NCBI GenBank assembly: GCA_017512095.1
Contig: JAFWHC010000001.1
Location: 1 to 64,000 of the forward strand
Direction of reading: 5' to 3'
Length of the DNA stretch: 64,000 bases
Source of the DNA: Candidatus Saccharimonadota bacterium
Lineage (GTDB): Bacteria > Patescibacteriota > Saccharimonadia > Saccharimonadales > Saccharimonadaceae
Of the stretch, positions 1 to 8,030 are shown piece by piece. Every line of letters begins with the position of its first letter. The stretch's first letter is position 1. The translations under genes and the position numbers were made by a program. The notes beneath the pieces are model-generated. The model did no database searches, was not told where the DNA came from, and was given only the letters and a program-made list of their open reading frames with translations.

Positions 1-1277
1 CCGAGAGAGCCGAGTTCAAAAGTTTGCTTAGCCCAAACCTTACGAATTTCCCCCATGGAAAGGTAGTAGCCTTTGGAACTATTGCCAACGATGTAACCGT
101 TCTCAAATTGCTGCCATTCGATACCAGTGGAGGGATTAGAGAGAATATTAGAAATAGGAAAGCCTAGCTCGCCTGACTCAAACTTATGTTCTGCCCAGAC
201 CTTACGGATGTCGCCTTTGGAAACATAAAAACCTTTTTTAGGGTTGCCAACAATGTATCCGTATTTGAATTCAATCCAATAAATATCCGTGCTTTTATTG
301 TAGGCAAGTTTGGAAACGGCTGCGCCTAAATTGTTGTTGTTTTCGTAGACTTTTGTGATTTGATAAACTATATCTTTCTCTTCAGAGGTATAACCGTCCG
401 TGCTAATAGGCTGTTTGCCGACTATGGTGGGGTCGCCGAAGTAGTCCATGAAGAAGAGGTAGAAGTTGCGGTTGCCGTAGGCGCCGCAGGTGGCGGTGCC
501 ATAGCCGGCGGCGAGGGCGGCGGCGTTAGGTTGATATGGAGTGTATCGATAGAGAGAGGAGGTGGCGAGGTTCTCGATGTTAACTACGGAGCCACCACAG
601 GCACGGTTTGGGTTGTAATAAATATAGTTTTCGCCGAGGGGGTAGTTGGTCCAGCCGCCATCAAGAACCGTGCGGAAGAGCCAGGCGGCGCTTTCGAGTT
701 GGTTTTTGAGGCCGTAGTATTCGCTGTCGCATGGGGCGGTGTCGGGGCAGCCAAAGCCAGTGGCAGAACGGTATTGAATTGAGTTCGGCCATGAGTCGGA
801 GATTAAGCCTTGTTCTTTTTCGAGCAGAACAATAAGGACCTGAGGATTGATTCTATATTCTCTAGAGACCTCGTAAATGATTTCGGCGGCAGTTTGGGTG
901 GTTTCTCCGTCTTTAATTAGGTCGCCGTAATTTGAGCCGGTGCTCGCAAACCGTTCGTCGGCAAGACAAACAAAGTGACCGTTTTCGATATGATAGTGGA
1001 GCGAAGGGTACCATGAAGCTTTAGCGGTGTTCGTGTCGTTACAATTCCCTTTTTGGTGGAGGAAAGCATCAATTTCGGACAGAGTCATAGACTCGTAGTT
1101 GCTCATCGTATAGTCGGAGATGATGTTGCCCGGTTTAAAATTTGCGAGCGAGGCAGCCTCAGAGCTGGTTGGGAGTTTGAGAGCTAAGAATGTAAAGACA
1201 GCAACAAAAGCGAAGAGGAAGCTGATTTTATAAACTAAGCCGGGGTGTTTCTTATGTAGTTGTTCGATGTTTATCAT
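1..1277 (-). CDS. exported LGFP-repeat surface protein, 3' end outside window
   Basis: I translated this by hand from the minus strand; it is open to the window edge (about 425 residues seen). The ATG overlaps the stop of the upstream gene by four bases (ATGA), so the two are translationally coupled. An N-terminal hydrophobic segment (about residues 13-32) follows a short basic start. The middle has a soluble domain with several Cys and a stretch around INPQVLIVLLEKEQG that resembles the helix carrying the catalytic Glu in lysozyme-like transglycosylases. The visible C-terminal part has at least two LGFP-type repeats (LGFPIS, FENGYIVGN, GEIRKVWA), a module used for cell-wall association in actinobacteria. 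A wall-bound surface protein or hydrolase is inferred; enzymatic activity is unproven. Confidence 0.75.
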   Translation of the reverse strand, partial: MINIEQLHKKHPGLVYKISFLFAFVAVFTFLALKLPTSSEAASLANFKPGNIISDYTMSNYESMTLSEIDAFLHQKGNCNDTNTAKASWYPSLHYHIENGHFVCLADERFASTGSNYGDLIKDGETTQTAAEIIYEVSREYRINPQVLIVLLEKEQGLISDSWPNSIQYRSATGFGCPDTAPCDSEYYGLKNQLESAAWLFRTVLDGGWTNYPLGENYIYYNPNRACGGSVVNIENLATSSLYRYTPYQPNAAALAAGYGTATCGAYGNRNFYLFFMDYFGDPTIVGKQPISTDGYTSEEKDIVYQITKVYENNNNLGAAVSKLAYNKSTDIYWIEFKYGYIVGNPKKGFYVSKGDIRKVWAEHKFESGELGFPISNILSNPSTGIEWQQFENGYIVGNSSKGYYLSMGEIRKVWAKQTFELGSL

Positions 1278-1900
1278 TGTTCGGTAACTCCAGAGATTAC
1301 GCCGGTCTTGTCGCCGGAAGATAGATTAATGTTTATGTTGATAGGGCGAGAGAAGCTTGAGAGTTCGGAGATGGGAATGTCGAAGCCTTCACAAGTTGAC
1401 GTGGCGGCGGAAGGAACAAGACTGGCTGTTTTGTTAAGTTGGTTAGTGCCGTCAGAAAGAGTGAGGGTGCAGGTGCCAGAGGAGAGATATTGGTCGATGT
1501 TGACGCGGATAGTGAGTTTGTTGCCACTGAAGCGAGCTGTGGTAACGTAGCCAGTGAGCGAAGTGTCTTGGTTTGGGTCGGCGCCGTCATATTTGACGGG
1601 AGTTTTGCCGTCTGGGGAAACGGAAGGGTCGGAAGGAGCGTTCTCGGCGGGGGCTTCTTTGGCTGGTTCTTCTTTGGACTCGGCAGAAGACTGCGTGGAG
1701 TTTGGCTTGTCGGAAGATTGGGAAGTTGAGGCTTTAGGGTTGGACGGGGAGACGGCCGGGTTTTTAGCAAAGTGAACGATGGCAAAAACTGCGCCAGCGA
1801 GAACAAAGATGGCGATAGTGGCAATAAAAATTGGGTGTTTATAAACTGGGCGGCGACGGGTTCTGGAAGTGGAAGGGTTAAGTTGTTTGTTTTTGGGCAT
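1274..1900 (-). CDS. hypothetical single-pass membrane protein
   Basis: 208 residues. A short basic N-terminus is followed by one membrane helix (about residues 25-46), a Ser/Pro/Glu/Lys-rich linker (about 50-100) and a small extracytoplasmic domain (about 110-208) with one Cys pair (SGTCTLTL and TSTCEGF). No family is recognised. It is followed by the LGFP-repeat surface protein with a four-base overlap, so the pair probably acts together at the cell surface. The ribosome-binding GGAG lies inside a perfect palindrome at 1911-1937, which suggests regulated expression. Confidence 0.7.
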   Translation of the reverse strand: MPKNKQLNPSTSRTRRRPVYKHPIFIATIAIFVLAGAVFAIVHFAKNPAVSPSNPKASTSQSSDKPNSTQSSAESKEEPAKEAPAENAPSDPSVSPDGKTPVKYDGADPNQDTSLTGYVTTARFSGNKLTIRVNIDQYLSSGTCTLTLSDGTNQLNKTASLVPSAATSTCEGFDIPISELSSFSRPINININLSSGDKTGVISGVTEQ

Positions 1901-1910
1901 GATGATAATA

Positions 1911-1937
1911 CTCCTGTATATATTATATATACAGGAG
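1911..1937. promoter_or_regulatory. 27-bp perfect palindrome over the SD of the 1274-1900 gene
   Basis: The arms CTCCTGTATATA and TATATACAGGAG are perfect inverse complements around an A/T centre. On the minus-strand transcript the distal arm contains the GGAG Shine-Dalgarno about 10 nt before the ATG at 1900, and the centre contains a TATAAT-like sequence. It can be read as an operator covering a -10 element, or as an RNA hairpin that hides the SD. Confidence 0.65.
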
Positions 1938-1961
1938 CTTAAAACCGCAAGTGTTTGTTCC

Positions 1962-2294
1962 TTACTCTAGGTCGAGACCGAGGATTTCTGCAGCCTTGAG
2001 AAGGATTTCTATTTCTTCTTCAGAGACGTCGTCGGAATTAATCTTGGCGTTAAAAATGGCGATTAGTTCGGGGTTTTGAATAGAAAGAACCTCGAGAGAG
2101 CGAGCGGCGTTGGGGGTTTTTCTTAGTGCACCTTTCGCAACAAGGTTATCGATGTGCTCAGCGACAGCGGAGACGGAGCTGAGGCCGAGACCGGTCATAA
2201 TTTCTCGATAAGAGGGGGAGTAGTTGTTGTCTTTTAGAAAAGTCGAAATGAATTCGATAATTTGCTTTTGCTTTTTGGTTAATTTCTCGGACAT
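1962..2294 (-). CDS. LexA-type winged-helix DNA-binding protein without peptidase domain
   Basis: 110 residues starting at MSEKLTKKQKQ. Residues 1-65 match the LexA N-terminal winged helix (PSYREIMTGLGLSSVSAVAEHIDNL, with the LexA-like K.Q..I..FI opening). The remaining 45 residues are acidic and helical; there is no Ser-Lys S24 autopeptidase domain, whereas a full LexA is about 200 residues. It could not self-cleave in an SOS response, so it is better called a LexA-like regulator. Longer upstream starts exist but would run through the divergent LCP gene and its promoter. It lies directly upstream of the palindrome at 1911-1937, a candidate target. Confidence 0.75.
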   Translation of the reverse strand: MSEKLTKKQKQIIEFISTFLKDNNYSPSYREIMTGLGLSSVSAVAEHIDNLVAKGALRKTPNAARSLEVLSIQNPELIAIFNAKINSDDVSEEEIEILLKAAEILGLDLE

Positions 2295-2300
2295 ATGTGT

Positions 2301-2306
2301 TATAAT
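2301..2306 (+). promoter_or_regulatory. -10 element of the LCP gene (near-leaderless)
   Basis: TATAAT at 2301-2306 ends 10 nt before the ATG at 2317, leaving no room for a Shine-Dalgarno sequence. It is one of many such arrangements in this window. Confidence 0.55.
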
Positions 2307-2316
2307 TGTATAATAA

Positions 2317-4299
2317 ATGGTCAAAGAAGAAAAGACAATAGATGGGTTCCCTGTTCGCGGTGCGAAGGATTCTGCGCTCGTGGCTCGTTCTAAAGCGAAT
2401 AAAATCTCATCGAATAAGACAATTAGAAAGGTTAAAGCGGTCACCGAAAACGACCCGCTAGTAAAGAAGTCTGCTATGCGCAAACCTGTTCAGTCGCTAA
2501 AACCACAGAGAGTGAGTTCGAAGCAAGTCGCGGCGATGGACATGAAACCAGCGAAGAAGCTTCCGAAACGCAAAAAGATTTCTCGCGCGAAAACGGCAGA
2601 GATGTTTACTGCGGAGCCGGAGGCGTTTAATCTTGATGTGGAAGTGCCAGAATCTGATGAAATTGAGATTTATGACGAAGATGATGAGTTTACAAAAACT
2701 GTTCATGATGAAAGACTGGAAGAAGAGCTGTTTGGCAGTGCAATGGCGAATGAGGAGGCACACGAAGAGTTTTTGGCGCCGGTTGAATCGTTCGATATGG
2801 GAACAGCAGAATCGGCGACAGACGACGGAGTGATTTCTGAGGTGGGAGATGAGGAAGTTAAGGATATGAAGAAGTCGAAGCGTGAGCTAAAAGAGAATGA
2901 GAAGAAGGCAAAGTTGGAGCAAAAGCGACTTGAAAAGTTAAGGAAAGCCGAGAAGAAAAAGAAAAAGTCGAAAGTTGGACGATTCTTTAAATGGTTCTTT
3001 GTTGTTTTGTTGATTCTTGTGCTCGGGGCGGGTGTCTATTTGTATTTCTGGGGAGATGGAATCCTGAAGAAATTGACGGGCGGGAAAGGCGATGTTTGGA
3101 GCGCGATTGGGGCGTTTACGAGCGAAACCTATGACCCGTTGAAAGCTGATGAGAACGGACGAACGAATGTATTAGTGTTTGGTACTAGTGGGTTTGATAA
3201 GGATGGTAGTGGTTTTTCCGGATACGAACATGATGGTTCGAACTTAACGGATTCGATTATGGTCGTGAGCCTCGATCAGGATGCTGGAGACGTGGCGATT
3301 GTTTCCCTGCCGCGTGATTTGTATGCCGGTTACACGTGTACAGCGACGTCAAAGATTAATGAAGTGTATTGGTGTAATAACCAATACGGTGACAATGAGG
3401 CAGCTGGGGCAGAAGCTTTGCAGGCGAAGATTAAAGAAATCTTAGGCATTGATACGCAATATTGGGTGCATATGAACTGGGGGGCGCTGGTGAATATTGT
3501 TGATTCTATTGGTGGAGTGACGATTAAGCTTGATGAAGATATTGATGACGAGTGGTATACCGGTGCGGTTTATCAGGCTGGCGTGGAATATACAATCAGT
3601 GGACTTGATGCCTTGGCCCTGTCTAGGGCGAGACACGGTACAGAGTATGGCGACTTTTCTCGCGCAGCAAGCCAACAGAAGATTTTGATTGGGATTAAGA
3701 ATAAAGTGGTTGAGAAGGGGCTGGGGCTTTCTGAGGCTCTCAGTATTATTAATGCGGTGGGCGATAATTTAACGATGAACTTCGAGATGAGCGAGCTCAA
3801 AACTGGCATGCATCTCTTAGAATCGTTTGATTTGGACTCGATTCGACAAATTCCACTTTGGGACGACAGTACAAATTATATGACGTTTGGAAATCGCGAT
3901 GGGATTTCCTATGTGATTCCGACAGCCGGGTTTGGCGTGTATGGACCTCTGCAAGCGTATGTTTCTCAGCAACTCAAGAGCAATCCAGCAGAGCGTGAGG
4001 GCTCAGTGATTATCGTTTATAACGGTACGGGCGAGGCGGGCATAGCAGCACAGGAGCAAGAGATTTTGGCCGAGAAGGGCTTCCCAGTCAAGGAAGTAGC
4101 TAATGCTCCGGAAGGTGAGTATAAGTATACGCAAGATGTTGAGATTTATGATGCGAGCGAAGGTCTAAAACCAGAGACGAAGAAGGCGCTCGAGAAGTAT
4201 TATGGGCTTGAGATGAAGCCGATGGAGAGCTTGCCGAATGGGATTTCTCCGATTGGCTACGACTTCATCATTGTGCTTGGTAGCGTCAGCTCTGAATAG
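2317..4299 (+). CDS. LytR-CpsA-Psr (LCP) family cell-wall glycopolymer ligase
   Basis: 660 residues. A long charged cytoplasmic N-terminus (1-220, Lys/Glu-rich towards its end) precedes one membrane helix (about 223-247). The LCP catalytic domain (about 282-470) shows the family signatures TNVLVFGTSG, LTDSIMVVSLD, VSLPRDLY and LSRARH with FSRAASQQKIL; the conserved Asp and Arg residues bind the polyprenyl pyrophosphate head group. A LytR_C domain occupies about 563-655. LCP proteins transfer undecaprenyl-linked polymers to peptidoglycan outside the membrane. The cytoplasmic tail is unusually long for the family. The gene is divergent from the LexA-like gene and ends in a long hairpin shared with jag. 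Confidence 0.9.
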   Translation: MVKEEKTIDGFPVRGAKDSALVARSKANKISSNKTIRKVKAVTENDPLVKKSAMRKPVQSLKPQRVSSKQVAAMDMKPAKKLPKRKKISRAKTAEMFTAEPEAFNLDVEVPESDEIEIYDEDDEFTKTVHDERLEEELFGSAMANEEAHEEFLAPVESFDMGTAESATDDGVISEVGDEEVKDMKKSKRELKENEKKAKLEQKRLEKLRKAEKKKKKSKVGRFFKWFFVVLLILVLGAGVYLYFWGDGILKKLTGGKGDVWSAIGAFTSETYDPLKADENGRTNVLVFGTSGFDKDGSGFSGYEHDGSNLTDSIMVVSLDQDAGDVAIVSLPRDLYAGYTCTATSKINEVYWCNNQYGDNEAAGAEALQAKIKEILGIDTQYWVHMNWGALVNIVDSIGGVTIKLDEDIDDEWYTGAVYQAGVEYTISGLDALALSRARHGTEYGDFSRAASQQKILIGIKNKVVEKGLGLSEALSIINAVGDNLTMNFEMSELKTGMHLLESFDLDSIRQIPLWDDSTNYMTFGNRDGISYVIPTAGFGVYGPLQAYVSQQLKSNPAEREGSVIIVYNGTGEAGIAAQEQEILAEKGFPVKEVANAPEGEYKYTQDVEIYDASEGLKPETKKALEKYYGLEMKPMESLPNGISPIGYDFIIVLGSVSSE

Positions 4300-4345
4300 G
4301 ATTTTTATAACAATAAAAATCTATTCAGAATTGACGCCGACTACC
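4279..4345. terminator. long inverted repeat between convergent LCP and jag genes
   Basis: TCTGAATAG-GATTTTTAT, the loop AACA, then ATAAAAATCTATTCAGA form about 17 paired bases with one bulge, and the pairing continues outward through GGTAG/CTACC and GCGTC/GACGC. A/T tracts on both sides suit bidirectional termination. The left arm overlaps the last codons of the LCP gene. Confidence 0.6.
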
Positions 4346-4821
4346 TATTCGTTCACAGAAGGACCATCTAGTTTTGAGATGATGAGGACGCGGTCGCGGC
4401 CTTCGCCTTCAGAGTGCGTTGTGATGTCGGAGTAGTCTTCGGCGAGTTTGTGGACGACGCGGCGGTCGGCGGCGTTGAGGTTGATTGTCATTGGCTCGCC
4501 GGTTTGTCGGACTTTTTTGATCCAGCCTTCGGCCTTTTCCGCAATGCGGTCGGCGCGTTGACGTTTGTAGTCGGCGATGTCGACGTTGACGCGAGAAAGT
4601 TCTGCGTTTTTAGAGACAAGGGCCTGAGAAACGATATGTTGAAGACAGCGAAGGTTTTCTGCGTTCTTGCCGATGAGTAGGCTGTTCATGCTGGTCGAAG
4701 GGACGCTAAGTTGAATAACTTCGTCGTCGACGGTTGAATAGACGGCGACATTAATACCAAAGAAGCTTAGAAGGTCTTCAAGGTATTTGGTTGCAAAACG
4801 GATAGATTCATCTTTATCCAT
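4345..4821 (-). CDS. jag: Jag/KhpB-type RNA-binding protein (KH + R3H)
   Basis: 158 residues from MDKDESIRFATKYLEDLL. A KH-like domain (about 25-85; LLIGKNAENLRCLQHIV carries the GxxG-type loop as GKNA) and a C-terminal R3H domain (about 95-150; VHKLAEDYSDITTHSEGEGRDR, with the R...H spacing) define the family. KhpB/Jag binds RNA and affects cell division and elongation in Gram-positive bacteria. The SD GGAGA is inside the last codons of yidC, and the ATG follows the yidC stop by one base, so the genes are tightly coupled in the classical rpmH-rnpA-yidC-jag order. Confidence 0.88.
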   Translation of the reverse strand: MDKDESIRFATKYLEDLLSFFGINVAVYSTVDDEVIQLSVPSTSMNSLLIGKNAENLRCLQHIVSQALVSKNAELSRVNVDIADYKRQRADRIAEKAEGWIKKVRQTGEPMTINLNAADRRVVHKLAEDYSDITTHSEGEGRDRVLIISKLDGPSVNE

Positions 4822-4822
4822 G

Positions 4823-5872
4823 TTATCTCCTTTTCTTTTTATTATCTTTTGCGGAGATGCGGGTGATTTTTGTGCCATGTTTTTTATTTTCTATTACTTC
4901 AGCTTCCTGAATGTTTTTAAGTTCTTTAAGAACGGCTTTATCGGCAGAGATTTCCATTTCTTTTTCTGCCTGGTTTAGGACAACTTTTTGTTGGACAAAA
5001 GTGATGACGTTTGAGAGGAAGTAGTAGAGGATAAGAGCGCCAGGGAGGTTTATCATGATGAGAAGGAGCATGATTGGCATCATGGTGCCCATTTGGGCGG
5101 AAGTCATATCGTTAATCTCTGCTTGGTCGATTTCTTTCCCTTCGCCAGCTTCCTTCATGAGTTCGCGGAAGCTTTTGCTCTTTACCTTGCCAGAGGGGCG
5201 AAGCTGTTTAGAAGTTAAATATTGGACAAAGCAGGCGGCGACCGCCAAGAAAAGGGCAAAGCCAGCGCTCCAAGACGCGAAGCCAGGAGTTGCTTCGAGG
5301 TTAACGAGGTTGAAGAGCGAGGGGTGGAATTCGTAAACGGGGGTTTCTAGAGCGTTCTTTTCTTCTTCGGAGAGAGATTCGTCAGCTTTTTTTGCGTCGT
5401 AATTTGACTTTTGTTCGAGGTATCTCGATTGAAGTTCGATTACTTCCTTAATACGAGAGCCATCTTGCTTAACAAAAGAGTAGGCGCGAAGGTCGAGATT
5501 TGAGTCCGTAGTCGGCAGGTTAACCATGACGCGGATAGCCCCGAAAATGGCGATAAACATAGGGAGCTGAATAAGGAGAGAGAGCAGTGAGCGGAAGGGC
5601 TTGACGTTGTATTTTTTATATAAGTCCATGGTTTGGAGAGATTCGAGCTGGCGATTGCCGGCGCAATTCTTTTTGATCTGAGCTAGTTCAGGCTGGAGCT
5701 TGCGCATGAGCTTGGTTTGGTGAAGCTGACGCTTAACGAGCGGCCACATGCAGAGCTTAACAACGATGACGAACAAGATGATTGCAAGACCGAAGTCACC
5801 AACGAGATTGTAGATGAGAAAAAGAATGTTGGTGATTGGGCGAACAATGATGAAATCTATAGCTGCAAACAT
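4823..5872 (-). CDS. yidC: membrane protein insertase YidC/Oxa1
   Basis: 349 residues. The sequence has a hydrophobic N-terminal helix, then the conserved insertase core beginning at about 30 (VGDFGLAIILFVIVVKLCMWPLVKRQLHQTKLMRKLQPELAQI), with further membrane helices near 100-115, 200-220 and 265-290, and a basic C-terminal tail (KKKRR) that can contact the ribosome. It lacks the large periplasmic domain of proteobacterial YidC, as in the Gram-positive SpoIIIJ type. The role is insertion and folding of membrane proteins. The start has a GGAGAAAT SD. Confidence 0.92.
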   Translation of the reverse strand: MFAAIDFIIVRPITNILFLIYNLVGDFGLAIILFVIVVKLCMWPLVKRQLHQTKLMRKLQPELAQIKKNCAGNRQLESLQTMDLYKKYNVKPFRSLLSLLIQLPMFIAIFGAIRVMVNLPTTDSNLDLRAYSFVKQDGSRIKEVIELQSRYLEQKSNYDAKKADESLSEEEKNALETPVYEFHPSLFNLVNLEATPGFASWSAGFALFLAVAACFVQYLTSKQLRPSGKVKSKSFRELMKEAGEGKEIDQAEINDMTSAQMGTMMPIMLLLIMINLPGALILYYFLSNVITFVQQKVVLNQAEKEMEISADKAVLKELKNIQEAEVIENKKHGTKITRISAKDNKKKRR

Positions 5873-5879
5873 ATTTCTC

Positions 5880-6221
5880 CTATTGTAACATACTTTCCCC
5901 TATTAGAGAACGGACGAGCTTTTGAAGTTCTGGGAAAGACATGTCTTTAATGTTACGGTTGTAGACTACGAAAATATAGTCGCGTGGCTGTTTTGTTTTG
6001 TCGAGATTGAGACGGATAGCCTCGTAAACACGGCGACGAATGCGGTTGCGACCGACGGCGGATTTGTTAACTTTTTTCGAGACCACTACGGCAAAGCGAG
6101 TTTTTTTGTGGTCGTTATCGCAAAAAACTAGGCTCAGCTCGGGTCGCCGAATAGTTTTGCCGTGGCGATAAACATATTTAACGCCACCACGAGAATGGAA
6201 ACGATATTTTTTTGATAACAT
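5880..6221 (-). CDS. rnpA: ribonuclease P protein component
   Basis: 113 residues, the usual family length. The RNR signature is visible as NKSAVGRNRIRRRVYEAIR (about 53-71), preceded by FAVVVSKKV, with FVVYNRN near residue 85. The protein assists the RNase P RNA in tRNA 5' maturation. It lies between rpmH and yidC in the conserved order. A TATAAT (minus strand, 6229-6234) ends 7 nt before the ATG, so a leaderless transcript is likely. The rnpB RNA is not positively identified in this window. Confidence 0.92.
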   Translation of the reverse strand: MLSKKYRFHSRGGVKYVYRHGKTIRRPELSLVFCDNDHKKTRFAVVVSKKVNKSAVGRNRIRRRVYEAIRLNLDKTKQPRDYIFVVYNRNIKDMSFPELQKLVRSLIGESMLQ

Positions 6222-6256
6222 TATATATATTATATATCAATATATATAATTAATGA

Positions 6257-6394
6257 TTAGTAGGTGAGTTGTTTGCGACCTTTAAGGCGGCGGCGTTTGA
6301 GGACGAGGCGGCCGGCGTGGGTGGCATTTCGTTTCATGAAGCCGTGCTCGGCTTTGCGTTGGCGCTTGTGAGGCTGATACGTACGTTTGGGCAT
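6257..6394 (-). CDS. rpmH: 50S ribosomal protein L34
   Basis: 45 residues, read directly from the minus strand: it begins [14 protein letters not shown] and continues through [20 protein letters not shown] to KGRKQLTY. The length and the KRTYQP...HGF..R motif are those of L34. It is the first gene of the rpmH-rnpA-yidC-jag string and is separated from the divergent dnaA by a DnaA-box-containing space, the classical arrangement near bacterial origins. Confidence 0.93.
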   Translation of the reverse strand: MPKRTYQPHKRQRKAEHGFMKRNATHAGRLVLKRRRLKGRKQLTY

Positions 6395-6449
6395 AAATTA
6401 AAATCCTATACTTTTATTATTGGCAAATATTTGGTATATTATACCGCAG

Positions 6450-6596
6450 TTTTCCACCGAAATCAAGGAGTTTTCCACAACGAGACAGATAAAAACGAAA
6501 AAAGTGGAAAAGTTCTTCCCTGTTAAAAATTTTGAAATTATAAAATAAAAATTTAAAGATAAAACCTGTGGAAAACTTCTGCTGGATAAGGTATAA
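6450..6596. promoter_or_regulatory. rpmH-dnaA intergenic region with DnaA boxes
   Basis: Boxes of the form TTTTCCACA or its complement TGTGGAAAA occur at 6471-6479 and 6567-6575, with one-mismatch copies at 6450-6458 and 6503-6511. The region is very A/T-rich between 6530 and 6560. A TATAAT-type element near 6591 and the SD AGGAGG at 6611 serve dnaA, so the boxes can autoregulate dnaA. Confidence 0.65.
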
Positions 6597-6629
6597 TAAG
6601 ATAAGTTATAAGGAGGTCGAAAGAAATAA

Positions 6630-8030
6630 GTGTTTGATGTGTTTAAAAATGTCCTGGCGGAAGTGCAGACCGAGATTAGCGACATGGCGTTTAAGACTTG
6701 GTTCAATAACGTGGGGCTGATTTCAATCGACGAGAAAGAGAAAGTGGCAACGATTGGGGTGCCAAACGTATTCTTGATAAAGACTCTTGAATCGAAATAT
6801 CAAGGAATTCTCTTGGACGCTTTTAAACATAATAATGTGGATCTTACGAGGCTCGATTTTGTAATCAAAGGTGACCGGAAGACAAAAGTTCGCGCACGAG
6901 AAGTAACTAATGGTGGCGAGCTGAAGCTAGGTGGGAGTGAACGTGTAAAGTCGACGCGAGAGTTGGCGGAACGAGCTAGCGAGAGAGTAAAAACTTCTAG
7001 AGTTGATGACTCTGGCCTGAATAGTAAATATACGCTCGATAATTTTGTGGTGGGGAGCAGCAACGAGCTTGCGGCGGGAGTAGCGAGGTTGATTGCGAAG
7101 AATCCGGGCGAGAAGAAGTTTAATCCGTTCTTCCTTTATGGCGGGCCGGGGCTTGGCAAAACACACCTTGTGCAGGCGATCGGGAACGAGATTCTTAAGC
7201 AGCACCCGGGCATGAAAGTGCTCTATATTCCGATGAATCATTTTTATTCGGAGTTTATTAATGCGGTGCGGTCGGGCAAGGGTGAAGATTTTGTTAAAAA
7301 ATATCAGAAACTTGATACTTTGATTATTGATGATTTTCAGATGATTATAGGCAAGGACCGGAGCCAAGAAGAGTTTTTCAATATTTTTAATGACCTTCAT
7401 ATGGCCAATAAACAGATTATCGTAACTTGCGACCGGTTGCCGGACCAGATTAAAACACTCGATGTGAGGCTGTCGTCGAGGTTGGCTAGCGCGGGAGCAT
7501 ACGACTTGCAGTTCCCTGGTTTTGAGGATAGATGCGCAATCTTGAAGGCGAAGGCGGAATTTATGGGGCAAGAGATTGAAGACGCGGCAATTGAATTTAT
7601 TGCCGATAACGTGAAGACGAACGTGCGCGAACTTGAGGGGGAGTTTCAGAAGATTATGGTGACGGCGGAGATTAAGGGGATGACGCCGCTTGAGCTGATA
7701 AATGAAGGTTATATTTCCGGAACGGTTGTGCGGAGGCGGAGAAATGTAACACCGAGACTAGTCGTTGAGAAGGTGGCGAAATATTACAATCTAACCGTCG
7801 TGGAGATGACCGGAAAAAGCCGCGTGTCGAACATTAAAACGGCGCGACAGGTGGCGATGTATTTGCTTTCCAAAGAACTCGGGATGTCGACGACGAAGAT
7901 TGCGCCGGAAGTGGGCGTAAAAGACCATACAACAGTTATGAACGGAATCAAGAAGATTGATGTGGACCAAAAAACCAATTTGCAGTTGCGTGACCAAGTT
8001 GAACAAATAAAAGAAAGCATTTATGGATAG
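6630..8030 (+). CDS. dnaA: chromosomal replication initiator DnaA
   Basis: 466 residues from a GTG start, with AGGAGG 13 nt upstream. Domain I occupies about 1-75 (FKTWFNNVGLISID), followed by a charged linker. The AAA+ domain starts near 130 with Walker A GGPGLGKTH (about 171) and Walker B TLIIDDFQ (about 230). Domain IV (about 370-466) has the DnaA signature with DHTTV. It unwinds oriC and recruits the helicase. The downstream spacer carries many DnaA boxes, followed by dnaN and recF. Confidence 0.96.
   Translation: MFDVFKNVLAEVQTEISDMAFKTWFNNVGLISIDEKEKVATIGVPNVFLIKTLESKYQGILLDAFKHNNVDLTRLDFVIKGDRKTKVRAREVTNGGELKLGGSERVKSTRELAERASERVKTSRVDDSGLNSKYTLDNFVVGSSNELAAGVARLIAKNPGEKKFNPFFLYGGPGLGKTHLVQAIGNEILKQHPGMKVLYIPMNHFYSEFINAVRSGKGEDFVKKYQKLDTLIIDDFQMIIGKDRSQEEFFNIFNDLHMANKQIIVTCDRLPDQIKTLDVRLSSRLASAGAYDLQFPGFEDRCAILKAKAEFMGQEIEDAAIEFIADNVKTNVRELEGEFQKIMVTAEIKGMTPLELINEGYISGTVVRRRRNVTPRLVVEKVAKYYNLTVVEMTGKSRVSNIKTARQVAMYLLSKELGMSTTKIAPEVGVKDHTTVMNGIKKIDVDQKTNLQLRDQVEQIKESIYG

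Noticed and set aside
360-782. 140-residue frame on the + strand
   Set aside because: It lies opposite the LGFP-repeat gene; Val/Gly/Glu-rich antisense pattern of a C-rich minus-strand gene.
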